A stretch of 64,000 nt of DNA from Candidatus Nitrotoga sp. SPKER. GTDB taxonomy: Bacteria; Pseudomonadota; Gammaproteobacteria; Burkholderiales; Gallionellaceae. The notes beneath the pieces were generated by a model, which had not been told where the DNA came from, did not search any database, and saw nothing but the letters and a program-made list of their open reading frames with translations. The stretch's first letter is position 1; each line of letters begins with the position of its first letter. Location of the stretch: the NCBI GenBank assembly GCA_003402285.1, contig QFXG01000024.1, positions 124,001 to 188,000 on the forward strand, in the 5' to 3' direction. The translations under genes were made by a program, and so were the position numbers. Below are positions 8,047 to 17,236 of the stretch, piece by piece.

Positions 8047-9123
8047 GTGATCCAAAATTATCTAATATTGCAAGCTCTTCGAGAGCCAGAAGCATTAATT
8101 TCTTTGAGTTTACCTGATTGGGATTTACTCATACGCCAAGCACGCCGTGCCAATTTGTTGGCACGCATTTGCATTTTACTAGACGAACGTGGCTTACTTG
8201 AACGGGTGCCGTCAAAACCTCGCAAACATCTGAAATGGTCACGCGTAACCTCTGAAAAACAGATACAAGCTGTCCATTGGGAAATTACCCAAATTCGAAA
8301 TGCTTTGGCGAAAATAGGGATGCCAGTCATCCTCCTTAAGGGCGCTGCTTATGTAATGGCAAAATTGCCGTCCGCTAAGGGGAGATTATTTTCCGATATA
8401 GACATCATAGTACCTAAAGATAGTCTCAATGCTGTAGAGGCCGCTTTGATGCTTCATGGTTGGGCTGCGACGCATCACGATGCCTATGACCAGCGCTACT
8501 ATCGCACATGGATGCATGAACTACCTCCTATGCAGCATATTAAACGGATGACCGTCATCGACGTGCATCATGCGATTTTGCCGGAAACGGCCGCTCTTCA
8601 CCCTGATTCGGCAAAGCTTTTGGCTGCGGCGCAATTACTTGATGGTTACGACGATTTAAAGGTATTTGCACCGATCGACATGGTGCTCCATAGTGCAGTT
8701 CACCTATTTTATAATGATCAACTGGATCAAGGTCTGCGGGATTTGGTTGATATTGATAGCTTGTTACGTCATTTCAATAGTTTGCCAGCATTCTGGCCTA
8801 GCCTAGCTGTGCGAGCGCGGGAACTTGAATTAAGTCGCCCACTTTTTTACGCCTTGCGCTATGCTGTCCATTTTTTGAAGACTCCCATCCCTTTAGATAT
8901 GATAATAGCAGCACAAATTGGTCGCCCCAACTCATTAACCTTGATGTTGATAGATCAGCTTTTTGAACGTGCGCTCATGCCAGCCCACAAAAGCTGTTCT
9001 GATTGGTTAACTGGTGCAGCGCGGCAGATACTTTATGTACGTGCAACTTGGTTACGTATGCCCTCTCTTCTGCTTGTACGTCATTTGTTTCATAAGGCTT
9101 TCATTTCACCTAAGGTTGAATGA
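8047..9123 (+). CDS. nucleotidyltransferase family protein (NTP_transf_5-like)
   Basis: The 358-residue protein has the polymerase-beta-type nucleotidyltransferase core: LLKGAAY near residue 97, GRLFSDIDIIV at 112-122 with the paired acidic residues, and VIDVHHA near 170. Such proteins transfer a nucleotide to a small molecule or protein; here the acceptor is unknown. This family recurs beside HprK-related kinase A and PqqD genes. The start is GTG, with only a weak AGG upstream. It follows the kinase after a 187-base gap with no evident terminator or sigma54 site. Confidence 0.82.
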   Translation: MIQNYLILQALREPEALISLSLPDWDLLIRQARRANLLARICILLDERGLLERVPSKPRKHLKWSRVTSEKQIQAVHWEITQIRNALAKIGMPVILLKGAAYVMAKLPSAKGRLFSDIDIIVPKDSLNAVEAALMLHGWAATHHDAYDQRYYRTWMHELPPMQHIKRMTVIDVHHAILPETAALHPDSAKLLAAAQLLDGYDDLKVFAPIDMVLHSAVHLFYNDQLDQGLRDLVDIDSLLRHFNSLPAFWPSLAVRARELELSRPLFYALRYAVHFLKTPIPLDMIIAAQIGRPNSLTLMLIDQLFERALMPAHKSCSDWLTGAARQILYVRATWLRMPSLLLVRHLFHKAFISPKVE

Positions 9124-9242
9124 TGGTGTTTCGGATACGGTTGAATTGCGCTGTATTAAATTGTTCGTTGTTTCTGTCTTTGGATCAGTAGAAATTGGGT
9201 TATTAAACTACTTAATACAGTAAAGATAAGGATAATCTCATC

Positions 9243-10052
9243 ATGAGCGATGTGGAGACATCATTGATCAAGCTTCAGGATTTGTCTAATTTTTTAGAAA
9301 AAGGGAATCTCCATAACAATCTTGCACAGCTAGCTGAAATGACGGCAAAAATATTGAGCGCCATTAATTGCTCAATCATGCTGCTAAATGATAATAAATC
9401 CGATAATTTCCTTATGAGTGTGTGTGCTAGCTACGGCCCGCTACCGGCTGCAGCGTATAAAGAGTTGATAGGGAAGGGCGACGGGATCGCCGGCTATGTG
9501 ATTGCTACCGGACAATCATTGTTGATCGAAGATATTAATCGTTCTGAGTTCGCTAAGTTGGCTCGACGTGCAAATGAACCTGGTAAAAGTTTGATTTCTT
9601 CGCCTATCACTATTGGTGGGCACATTATAGGTGTAGTTAATATAAGTGGCCACATGCGCAATTGCGCATTCAATCTGGTTGACTTAAATCTTCTTAATGT
9701 GGTTGCTTTATTTATCGGTAAATCGATCCAGTCAATCCAATTGCAGAGCATTCTGAATTCGCGCTTTGCCCAACTGGCGCTAGCTCAAGAAGCCCAGAAT
9801 AATGTGGGTGCATCTTTAGATAGCGTTTTTCACAATCCTGATCAAGTAGCGAAAATATTTGCAAAATCTTTCTACAAAGAAATGGCTCGAGGAGGATTCA
9901 ATTCAAATCAAATTATTAGTGCAGCTTCGGAAATTATTAGCCAGTTGAGTGAGAATTTGCAACATCATAGTCAGCGTATGGAAAGGAATATGGCTAAATC
10001 ATCAGGTGATATACCGTCATCACAGAAAGCTGCTCCATCAGGTGAGCTTTAA
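9243..10052 (+). CDS. GAF domain protein
   Basis: The 269-residue soluble protein has one GAF domain at roughly 20-165 (INCSIMLLND, GKGDGIAGYVIATGQSLLIEDI, SPITIGGHIIGVVNISG), a small-molecule or redox sensing fold. The last 100 residues are predicted helical, with no kinase, GGDEF or DNA-binding domain. It could be an adaptor that senses a ligand and binds another protein. A good AAGGATAA lies upstream of the ATG. It is in line with the HPr-rel-A genes but 119 bases away, so operon membership is uncertain. Confidence 0.8.
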   Translation: MSDVETSLIKLQDLSNFLEKGNLHNNLAQLAEMTAKILSAINCSIMLLNDNKSDNFLMSVCASYGPLPAAAYKELIGKGDGIAGYVIATGQSLLIEDINRSEFAKLARRANEPGKSLISSPITIGGHIIGVVNISGHMRNCAFNLVDLNLLNVVALFIGKSIQSIQLQSILNSRFAQLALAQEAQNNVGASLDSVFHNPDQVAKIFAKSFYKEMARGGFNSNQIISAASEIISQLSENLQHHSQRMERNMAKSSGDIPSSQKAAPSGEL

Positions 10053-10074
10053 GATTCGTATGTCCGCTGTTTAA

Positions 10075-11733
10075 TCAGAAGCCGTATTTCATTTCTGCAA
10101 ATAACAATGAGTTATCTCGCAGTCTACCGAAGAACGTGTTACTGTCTCCTCGATAAATATCCACGCCAAGTGATCCTTTCACGTTGTCACTAAAGGCATA
10201 GACTAGTTTAGGCCTTATGAAATAATTGTTCTGTCCAAAAGAGCCGACAGCAGCGATCTCACCTTCCAGTGTTTCATTAAGCCATTTGTTGCTGACCCGG
10301 ATACTTACGCCATGCTGGGAACGGCTGAATTGATTCCATAGTGCAGCTGTTTGAATTGCGACTGGACGCAGAAGAGGGTCTGTTATCGCTTGTGGGTCGG
10401 AATAATTTGTAACATAACGAAGATAATATTGAATATTGATATTAAGGTAATCGAAAAAAGTTCTGTCACCGCCCATCACCATGTAAAGAAATGGTTTTTT
10501 TACAAGGAAGTCGTTTTCTCCGGTGTTTGCTGTCCAAGTATATGCAGCTTCAGCACGCAATCCATAACGTCCAATCACTGTTGCGCCGTCCATTCCTAAT
10601 ACACGGATGCGATTATGATTAAATATTAAATTTGTTCCGGACGGGATTGTCGCTCCAATCGCGATATCGGGAGTCAGATCTAACCCACTATAGTAAGAGG
10701 TTGACCAATCCACATTGCCCCCGCTGTGATCAAATTTGAGTGCAACCCGGTTGGTATGGGGGATATGTTGAGTAAAAAAAATGCCTGGTGTAGCAGCGAC
10801 AGGGAAAATATGGGGATCCATACCGGGGAGCCATATACCGGTCAGTGAGTTTTCGTGTGAGTGATAAGTTACTTTTGCTGCCAACGATCCTAATCTTTGA
10901 TCATCTTCCTCAGGTGTTAGCAGTGTGAAGTTTCGGGGCGTCAGATTATCGGTTGGATTCAAGCGATCTGCCCGTCCCCATGCTATGATCTGCCTGCCGA
11001 TCCGATAATCCATATTCCCAGCACTGAATTTTACGTATCCTTCTTGTAATTTTTTTGAATCCGCGTCTGCTCTGAAAGTTTGGTCGTTACGAACCCAACC
11101 TTGAGCAACCACGGAAATGTCTTCCCCGATATTTTGCGTAGCTTTAAGCCATATTGAGCCGGTACCCAAATCGTTTTTCCCATCCAGCTTGCGTGATGAA
11201 CTAAAGTATCCCGCTCGAATCGAACCATTTAGCTCCGGTTTCTGAAAAATATTTACGTCTATTTTTTCTGTTGGTGCTGAGAAACTCCCTGTCTGCGTTA
11301 ATAAAGTATTGTGCGCTGGTTTCAGTTCGAGGTTAAATTCGCGGATAACGAGACCATATGGGATACCACAGTGCGCTTTTAGCGGGAGCGTTAGCAAGCG
11401 CGCATTGATTGGAGTTGATGTGGAAATTTTGATTCGTTGGCCAGTGCCATTGTTTCCTTCCAACTCCAGGCTTGCAGCAGACAAATTTGACTCTTCTTGC
11501 TCAGGAATGATCCTTGACTTAACCAAAGAAAAGCAGTCGATAGTTATTTTTTCGTCGGGACTTGAAGGGGATATCTGAACATACGCGAGTAGTGGTTCTC
11601 CTTCCCTGCTGATAATTTCAATTTCACCTATGACCAATGCATGAGCTAACTGTGTGCTGAGCGATGCAAAGATAAGTGCCAATGATAAAACGCGTCTTAT
11701 GTAGCAGGAAATACTAATGCCTATTTGCAGCAT
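10075..11733 (-). CDS. outer-membrane beta-barrel protein with FimV-like N-terminal domain
   Basis: After a signal peptide ending near AHA, residues 33-155 resemble the periplasmic N-terminal domain of FimV (IGEIEIISREGEPLLAYV, later LVIREFNLEL). From about 170 to the end the pattern is alternating amphipathic strands with a terminal aromatic (EMKYGF), as in outer-membrane porin-like proteins of the DUF1302 type. Length is 552. The start overlaps the RND gene stop by one base (TAATG), so the two are translationally coupled. It may form the outer-membrane part of a transport path with the RND-LolA fusion. The ligand is unknown. Confidence 0.75.
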   Translation of the reverse strand: MLQIGISISCYIRRVLSLALIFASLSTQLAHALVIGEIEIISREGEPLLAYVQISPSSPDEKITIDCFSLVKSRIIPEQEESNLSAASLELEGNNGTGQRIKISTSTPINARLLTLPLKAHCGIPYGLVIREFNLELKPAHNTLLTQTGSFSAPTEKIDVNIFQKPELNGSIRAGYFSSSRKLDGKNDLGTGSIWLKATQNIGEDISVVAQGWVRNDQTFRADADSKKLQEGYVKFSAGNMDYRIGRQIIAWGRADRLNPTDNLTPRNFTLLTPEEDDQRLGSLAAKVTYHSHENSLTGIWLPGMDPHIFPVAATPGIFFTQHIPHTNRVALKFDHSGGNVDWSTSYYSGLDLTPDIAIGATIPSGTNLIFNHNRIRVLGMDGATVIGRYGLRAEAAYTWTANTGENDFLVKKPFLYMVMGGDRTFFDYLNINIQYYLRYVTNYSDPQAITDPLLRPVAIQTAALWNQFSRSQHGVSIRVSNKWLNETLEGEIAAVGSFGQNNYFIRPKLVYAFSDNVKGSLGVDIYRGDSNTFFGRLRDNSLLFAEMKYGF

Positions 11734-14700
11734 TATTCTTTTTCCATGTACCGTGTAGTAAAGAATTCATCCTTTACATGCTGGTTTGCCTTGAAGTTAT
11801 CAAATTTGATCACCGTGCGGTGGCCGGTCTGGACATTGCTTGCCTCAAGGCGCATTGCCTGCCATTTGCCACGCGTTTTGTCTACTAGTTGGATGTCGGT
11901 ATATGTTGAGTTTTTCAACAACTGCCCTGTTTCATCCCAAAAATCCATTTTTACGGTCATTAAATTATCCTTGCGTAGCCAGCCAATACGCTTCGAGTAG
12001 CCATTACTGGTTTTAATAGCGTCAGATTTTGGTAATGCTTCGATAACGTAACAGGGTTGTCCCTCTACCAGCTCTTCTTTCAGCAGCTTGTAATTCCATT
12101 CACCTACCTTATAACCAATTACGTCGGCATAAGAGAAATCCGTGCCTACAAAACTATCTTTTTTATTGTTGGAAACAAGTCGTCGCACTTTTTTTAGTGC
12201 AGGTAAATATATCCAAATGTCGTCATCTTTCTCGGCATGTTCGATTAGCAGCGATACCGTTCCTTTGACATCTGGTGGTGACAGGAACCGTGTCATACGC
12301 ATGTTATCGATGCCATTTTCCTCAAGTTTGGTCGTGCCGAAAGTTTTACGCACTCTTTCTTGTCCGGTCTTGTTGATGAGGGTAAACGTAGCATCAGCCA
12401 CCGAATCATAAACTTTGGAAACGACGAAATTCTTTTGCATGATCTGGGTTAGATCAGCTTCTGCTGCCCATGTATTTTGGGGCTGCATTGATAGGCCAAA
12501 AACAAGTGCCAATACGACGATAGACATGGGCAATGGATTATGTTTCACGGCAGTTCTCCTGAAAATAAAATCGGGACGGAATGTAAGAATAAGTGCGGGA
12601 ATAAGTAATAGCGCAGATAGCGAACTCATGATCATGGCCTCGGCAATCAGAATAGCCAGCCACTTGTGGATATTATACCCAAATGACAGTAACAGCACCC
12701 CGTAACCAGCTGATACCGAGATTGCAACAAATAGAATAGCTTGGCCAGCCGTTCCAATGACATTTCGGACGGCTGTCATTTCGTCGGTTCCCTTGGCAAG
12801 TTCTTCGCGTAATCGGTAGATTAGATAGATTGCATAATCCGCTCCTATTCCAACGGCCATCGCTGAGATCAGTGAAGTTGAAATATTTAGCGGGATTCCA
12901 CTCCATCCCATCAGACCGAAGTTAGCCAGAACAGCAACCAGAAGAGGAAGGAGAACGAGCATCCCTGCTATTAATGAACGGAAAATCAGGCTTGAAATAA
13001 TGAAAACGACAACAGTAATTTGCAGAATATTGAGTATTTTTCCGTAAACCATGACCTCATTGAGCGCAGCACCTTGAGGGACGCTGCCGCCGATCCCAAT
13101 ATGCACATTTTGATCGAAGTGCAGTGCGGTAAATACATGAATTTTTTCTACCAGTTTTTCTATATAGGCGCTGCTATCTGTCTTCAGAAATACCGTCAGA
13201 TTGGCGGCGCGGTAACCATAATCGACATAGGAATCAAAATCGCCTGGTTCGCCGGACATTGAGTAGAGCAGTAAGTATTGCGAAATCAATTCCTGACTGT
13301 CCGGAATTTTATAATAAGCTGGATCATCTCCATGCATAGCCTGATTCATACGCATGATAAAATCGGCTAACGAAACAGTCTTGCCGACATGGGGCTGACT
13401 TTCAAGAAAACGTTGCAACTCTCCTATGGCTTGGAGTGTTTGGGGATTCTTGATGGCATCGTCGTTTGCGCCTTCAACCAGTAAATACATCGTATTAGTA
13501 CCACCAAGGCGCCCATTTAGTGCTTTATCGTCTTTTTCGAAAATCAGTTCGGGAGAAAAAAAACTCTTGGTAGAGTTATCTACCGTGACCCTGCTTACAC
13601 CGATCAAGGTAATTATTACGAAAAGCAAAACACCCCCATACACTCTGCGCCGATTCTGGCCAGTCACCCAATTCGCTATCGCATTGGTCGTTTTGTCCCA
13701 AATACTCATTTTTTTTTCGCGTTTACGTTGAAGCGTATTTGGTGGGGCGAGTATTGAACGCAAAGCGGGGATAAAAGTCATTTCGAGAGTCAATGCCGCA
13801 AGGATCCCAATGCCGGTAAAAATTCCGAAAGTGCGCACTGTACTGATCTTAAATATCACCAAGGAAAAGAATCCCAATGAGGCAACCACTCCAGCGGCTA
13901 TCATGACCGGCCCAACATGGATAAGAGAGGAAATGACTGCTTGATTATTTGCAGCTTTAGGGGAAAGATCAGTTGTGTCACGTAAACGAAAATATTCTTC
14001 GTAATAGCGTTTGAGCAACTGTACAGCATGACCTGTTGCCACCGCTAAAATCAAAATGGGGGTCGCGGAGTTAAATACATCCATTGGAATGCCCGAAGCG
14101 CCCATCACACCTATACCCCAAGCGACAGCCAGACCTGCAGTAAGAAGTGGCAAGATGAGCCCTTGCTTTGTCCGAAAGGCTTCAAAAAGTACCAGGCTTA
14201 AAACCAAGATAGCAATTGGGAAGAGAAATCCAATACGCTCTGAGTAAATTTCAATGCGGGCAAGAAAACTTGGAATTCCCCCTATGTTGATTTCAACTCG
14301 AGAATCTCGCTCATGTTCAACGACAGCATCTACTTTATCCATGATTGCCCGGAACCCACCCGGCCCGTCTTTGAATTCCACGAGCAGGGCTGTCGTTTTT
14401 GCATCCGTCGAAACGATAGAATTTAAATAAACAGTGTTCTTCTCAATTGCGTCTTTTAGCTCAGAAATTTGTGCGGCTGTAGTGGGAACAGTCGACATTA
14501 ACGGCTTGACTTCCAAACCTTCTGCCATACCAGCAATATTCTTGGCTCGTTTTGAAGAAAGGCTCAGCAGATTTTCTTTAACTACGCCCGGTGTCTGAAG
14601 AAAAGCCGCTGTCATGCGCTGAACTTTTTCCAATACGACAGGCTGATAAATATCACCTTCTTTTGGAGTGATCCCTATCATCACAACATACTTCGACCCA

Positions 14701-14879
14701 AATACGTTTTCGACCTTGTTGCTCGTCGTCACATAGGGATGAGACTGGGGAAGCATGGTATTAGGATCGATAATGATATTCAGCTTTTTGGCCTGAATGA
14801 CCGCCGCAATTGTGATGAGTAATGTCAAGGTAATGACTACGAAGCGGTAGCGAATAATCCATTCTATGTAGCGTTGCAT
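11733..14879 (-). CDS. RND/MMPL family exporter fused to LolA-like domain
   Basis: The first ~790 of 1048 residues form an MMPL/RND transporter with two repeats, each a periplasmic loop and a transmembrane bundle (first TM near 12-28; GLILPLLTAGLAVAWGIGVMG; second half SMAVGIGADYAIYLIYRLREEL). A hydrophobic, signal-peptide-like stretch (IVVLALVFGLSMQPQNTWAA) follows. Then comes a ~240-residue outer-membrane lipoprotein-sorting, LolA-like domain (DDDIWIYLPALKKVRRLVS). These two are usually separate genes. Such exporters move hydrophobic or lipid cargo, and the extra segment would place the LolA-like domain in the periplasm. It is the first gene of a pair with the FimV-like barrel. Confidence 0.85.
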   Translation of the reverse strand: MQRYIEWIIRYRFVVITLTLLITIAAVIQAKKLNIIIDPNTMLPQSHPYVTTSNKVENVFGSKYVVMIGITPKEGDIYQPVVLEKVQRMTAAFLQTPGVVKENLLSLSSKRAKNIAGMAEGLEVKPLMSTVPTTAAQISELKDAIEKNTVYLNSIVSTDAKTTALLVEFKDGPGGFRAIMDKVDAVVEHERDSRVEINIGGIPSFLARIEIYSERIGFLFPIAILVLSLVLFEAFRTKQGLILPLLTAGLAVAWGIGVMGASGIPMDVFNSATPILILAVATGHAVQLLKRYYEEYFRLRDTTDLSPKAANNQAVISSLIHVGPVMIAAGVVASLGFFSLVIFKISTVRTFGIFTGIGILAALTLEMTFIPALRSILAPPNTLQRKREKKMSIWDKTTNAIANWVTGQNRRRVYGGVLLFVIITLIGVSRVTVDNSTKSFFSPELIFEKDDKALNGRLGGTNTMYLLVEGANDDAIKNPQTLQAIGELQRFLESQPHVGKTVSLADFIMRMNQAMHGDDPAYYKIPDSQELISQYLLLYSMSGEPGDFDSYVDYGYRAANLTVFLKTDSSAYIEKLVEKIHVFTALHFDQNVHIGIGGSVPQGAALNEVMVYGKILNILQITVVVFIISSLIFRSLIAGMLVLLPLLVAVLANFGLMGWSGIPLNISTSLISAMAVGIGADYAIYLIYRLREELAKGTDEMTAVRNVIGTAGQAILFVAISVSAGYGVLLLSFGYNIHKWLAILIAEAMIMSSLSALLLIPALILTFRPDFIFRRTAVKHNPLPMSIVVLALVFGLSMQPQNTWAAEADLTQIMQKNFVVSKVYDSVADATFTLINKTGQERVRKTFGTTKLEENGIDNMRMTRFLSPPDVKGTVSLLIEHAEKDDDIWIYLPALKKVRRLVSNNKKDSFVGTDFSYADVIGYKVGEWNYKLLKEELVEGQPCYVIEALPKSDAIKTSNGYSKRIGWLRKDNLMTVKMDFWDETGQLLKNSTYTDIQLVDKTRGKWQAMRLEASNVQTGHRTVIKFDNFKANQHVKDEFFTTRYMEKE

Positions 14880-14933
14880 GCTTACCTCTTTACTAATCGA
14901 TATCCGGAATTAATCAAAAATTGGTAGAGTTAA

Positions 14934-14960
14934 ACCAGCATGCCTCAATTTCATGCTGGT
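14934..14960. repeat. perfect 9 bp inverted repeat upstream of the RND gene
   Basis: ACCAGCATG (14934-14942) and CATGCTGGT (14952-14960) flank a nine-base loop. It lies 55 bases upstream of the RND-LolA start and 137 downstream of the ThiF-like stop on the same strand. It lacks an adjacent T-run, so an operator or leader hairpin is as likely as a terminator. Confidence 0.5.
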
Positions 14961-15096
14961 AAGAGGCATGATTATCGCCTCGGCAATTTAATTTATTAGT
15001 GGGTAGTTATTTATATTCGGAACATATGGATGAATCTTTAACTCAGGCAGCTCAACTAGCTTTTAGTTTAATACTTGCCTTGTAAAGCTACTACGT

Positions 15097-15972
15097 TTAT
15101 TTACCGGCGTTATCTAGTCGTTTCTTTGCTACGAAGCTTTTCAGTCGTTGCAGCGGATTACGGTTGCCTAGCCATAGACGGCGGTGATGAAAGCGGTTGA
15201 GGCGGGCATCCAGGTAAGTGTACCAAGGGGCCAGGTGCAATTCCTGCGGATGTAACAAGGCCAGCAATGCTTGGGTGGTGATGAAGCCTGCGCACAGCTT
15301 GCAGCCAGCAATTGAGCTGGGTCCTTTGCGTGCCTTCAGATTAATTGATTGCGGATCCAGATATTTCAGATGATACATCTCGGGGGCGAAGCCCAGAGCA
15401 AACTGAATGATTTTTTCCTCCTCGCTCATGTCCGGGGAGATGGCAAAGTAGTTTTCATAAGACATACCTCCCGGCCCAAATGCCAGCACGCCCGCTCCTA
15501 GTCCCAATGGCACCGCTGCCACAGTGATAAGCTCCCGTGCCGTGGCTGAGTTGATCAGCAATGGATGCATGTCGACCGCGAATATATCCATGCCGTTAAC
15601 GGCTAGGTTCACGCCTGAAAGAAATGCGTCAATATTGCTTGCATCAAGACCCTTGTCGAAAATTTTTACACGTAGTTCTGGATTGATTTCTAAGGCGTAT
15701 TCCAGCATAACTTCAATCTTGCGACGACCTAAGGTGTGAGTGTTGGCTCCGTACTGTCGGTTGAAGTTGGCTAACTCAAACTCATCGAATTCGGCAATAT
15801 GAAATCCGCCCACTCCGGCGCGTGCGAGGCTGATGAGATAATCCCCTCCCACTCCACCCATGCCAGCAATGGCCACGGTGGATAGGCGCAGATGTTCATG
15901 TTCATCCGAACTGACAACGCCCAAGTTGCGGCTGAAGGCGCTGTTATAATCAAATTTAGTCTCTGGGGACAT
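15097..15972 (-). CDS. ThiF/E1-like adenylyltransferase
   Basis: ThiF/MoeB/E1 proteins adenylate the C-terminus of ubiquitin-like carriers or peptides. The 291-residue protein has the ATP site GMGGVGG (37-43), the acidic strand end IAEFDEFE, the FNRQYGA motif with the arginine, and GRRK. It contains only two cysteines, both in GCKLCAG; the usual second CxxC zinc pair and an internal catalytic cysteine are missing. No ubiquitin-like or JAB gene is nearby. The substrate cannot be named. Confidence 0.85.
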   Translation of the reverse strand: MSPETKFDYNSAFSRNLGVVSSDEHEHLRLSTVAIAGMGGVGGDYLISLARAGVGGFHIAEFDEFELANFNRQYGANTHTLGRRKIEVMLEYALEINPELRVKIFDKGLDASNIDAFLSGVNLAVNGMDIFAVDMHPLLINSATARELITVAAVPLGLGAGVLAFGPGGMSYENYFAISPDMSEEEKIIQFALGFAPEMYHLKYLDPQSINLKARKGPSSIAGCKLCAGFITTQALLALLHPQELHLAPWYTYLDARLNRFHHRRLWLGNRNPLQRLKSFVAKKRLDNAGK

Positions 15973-16275
15973 ATTTTATAGAATGGGTGTAAGTAGGTGA
16001 TGCGCATACTTACGCAGTAAATTAGAAATTGCAAGAGTCTTGACTGCAATGCAGATCGTAAATAAAAGCCAGTCTTACATTTGAAATATAGAGCTGATTG
16101 TCGGGAAATTTTACAATTTGCAATTTAAAATTCATCTAACACGTAAATAAGCCTTATTAATTAACAATATAAATTTATGGCACGAAATGTGCTTTAATAA
16201 GCGTAAGGTAAACAGCCTTGAATATCTAGGTTATAAAAAGTGTTAGAAATTACGATAATTAATAAGGAGAATGAA
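15973..16275. other. divergent intergenic region with sigma54 promoter
   Basis: This AT-rich region lies between the ThiF-like gene (minus) and the PEP-CTERM protein (plus). Apart from the sigma54 site at 16178 and the ribosome binding site at 16264 I see nothing specific. Confidence 0.5.
16178..16193 (+). promoter_or_regulatory. sigma54 (RpoN) promoter of PEP-CTERM gene
   Basis: TGGCACG-AAAT-GTGCT matches the -24/-12 consensus except for one base (G for the first T of TTGC). Spacing is exact. The PEP-CTERM protein starts 83 bases downstream. Control of PEP-CTERM genes by RpoN with PrsR-type activators is established in related bacteria. Confidence 0.75.
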
Positions 16276-17076
16276 ATGAAATTTAATAAAATTGCAGCTA
16301 CGATGATTTTAGCATCGGTTGGATTGACCAGCCTTAATGCCCAAGCAATTACAGTTGATGGCATTACTTGGGATCCTAGTAGCTTTTTCGATTTTAGTTC
16401 TACTACCAATCTTTTTGAGGTTACAAGTGGAACAGCAGGGGCCGAGGTTAGTGGTTACGGCAAAATAACATCTGTTAATGCGGATGGAAACTTTGCTGCC
16501 GCAGGATATGAATTGACTTATCAATTTGGTGGTTTTATTTTAAACAACTCCGGTGTTCCAGGAGTAGCTGGTGATCCTTTCTTTGGTGCTGGCTCTGGTA
16601 TAAACGCACTGAATGGCACCTTTACATTCACTGGAGGTTGGCTCAAAGTATTTTCCGATGCATCAGCAGATTTTAATGCCCTTAATAAAAGTACTACCGG
16701 AGATGGCACACTTTGGCTTGACATGGTGGCGAATAGTACAGTTGCTGCACCTAACACTTTGACTGGTTCAATCACAGGATTCAGTAGTCTAGGCCTAACA
16801 GGTCAGGGTACTGGTTATTTTGATATTATCGGTGGCTCTGCTGGTGCTTATTTGAACTCCAATAGTCAACCAGGATTATCTGATTTTACATATACATCTT
16901 CGTTCCAACCTCTTAATGGCAATATTGTTAATGGTGGGGTTGTAGTGGCTAATGCTTTTGGAACAAATGAAATTTTTGGTAAGTCAGTTACTGTTCCTGA
17001 GCCGACCAGTATTGCTTTGCTGGGTTTGGGACTGTTAGGTTTAGGTTTCAGTCGTCGCGCTAAAAAAGCTGCATAA
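16276..17076 (+). CDS. PEP-CTERM sorting domain surface protein
   Basis: The 266-residue protein has a signal peptide (MKFNKIAATMILASVG... ending near AQA) and a C-terminal sorting signal: VPEPTS, a hydrophobic helix (IALLGLGLLGLGF) and SRRAKKAA. Exosortase is expected to cut at the PEP motif and attach or release the protein at the cell surface. The body is Gly/Ser/Thr/Asn-rich, beta-type and lacks a known catalytic domain. The start at 16276 follows AAGGAGA; the longer track frame starts at a GTG without support. A sigma54 promoter precedes it and a strong terminator follows. Confidence 0.93.
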   Translation: MKFNKIAATMILASVGLTSLNAQAITVDGITWDPSSFFDFSSTTNLFEVTSGTAGAEVSGYGKITSVNADGNFAAAGYELTYQFGGFILNNSGVPGVAGDPFFGAGSGINALNGTFTFTGGWLKVFSDASADFNALNKSTTGDGTLWLDMVANSTVAAPNTLTGSITGFSSLGLTGQGTGYFDIIGGSAGAYLNSNSQPGLSDFTYTSSFQPLNGNIVNGGVVVANAFGTNEIFGKSVTVPEPTSIALLGLGLLGLGFSRRAKKAA

Positions 17077-17093
17077 TTTTTGAGTTAGTTTTG

Positions 17094-17131
17094 AATAAAG
17101 CCGCGCAGATATCTGCGCGGCTTTATTTTTT
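17094..17131 (+). terminator. strong intrinsic terminator after PEP-CTERM gene
   Basis: AATAAAGCCGCGCAGAT (17094-17110) pairs perfectly with ATCTGCGCGGCTTTATT (17111-17127), followed by TTTT. The stem is long and GC-rich at its centre. It ends a monocistronic PEP-CTERM transcript. Confidence 0.92.
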
Positions 17132-17155
17132 AATTCGATTGTATTACGCTGAGGC

Positions 17156-17175
17156 TATACTTACTGTTAAGTATA
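17156..17175. repeat. 8 bp AT-rich inverted repeat
   Basis: TATACTTA and TAAGTATA flank CTGT. It lies between the PEP-CTERM terminator and the 3' end of the acyltransferase gene on the minus strand. It might be a weak 3' hairpin of the latter; no T-run follows. Confidence 0.35.
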
Positions 17176-17236
17176 ATCAGGCAAGTAAATACGTGTTTTA
17201 GATGGAGTATTAGCGTGCGTAAGTTTCAATTGTTGG

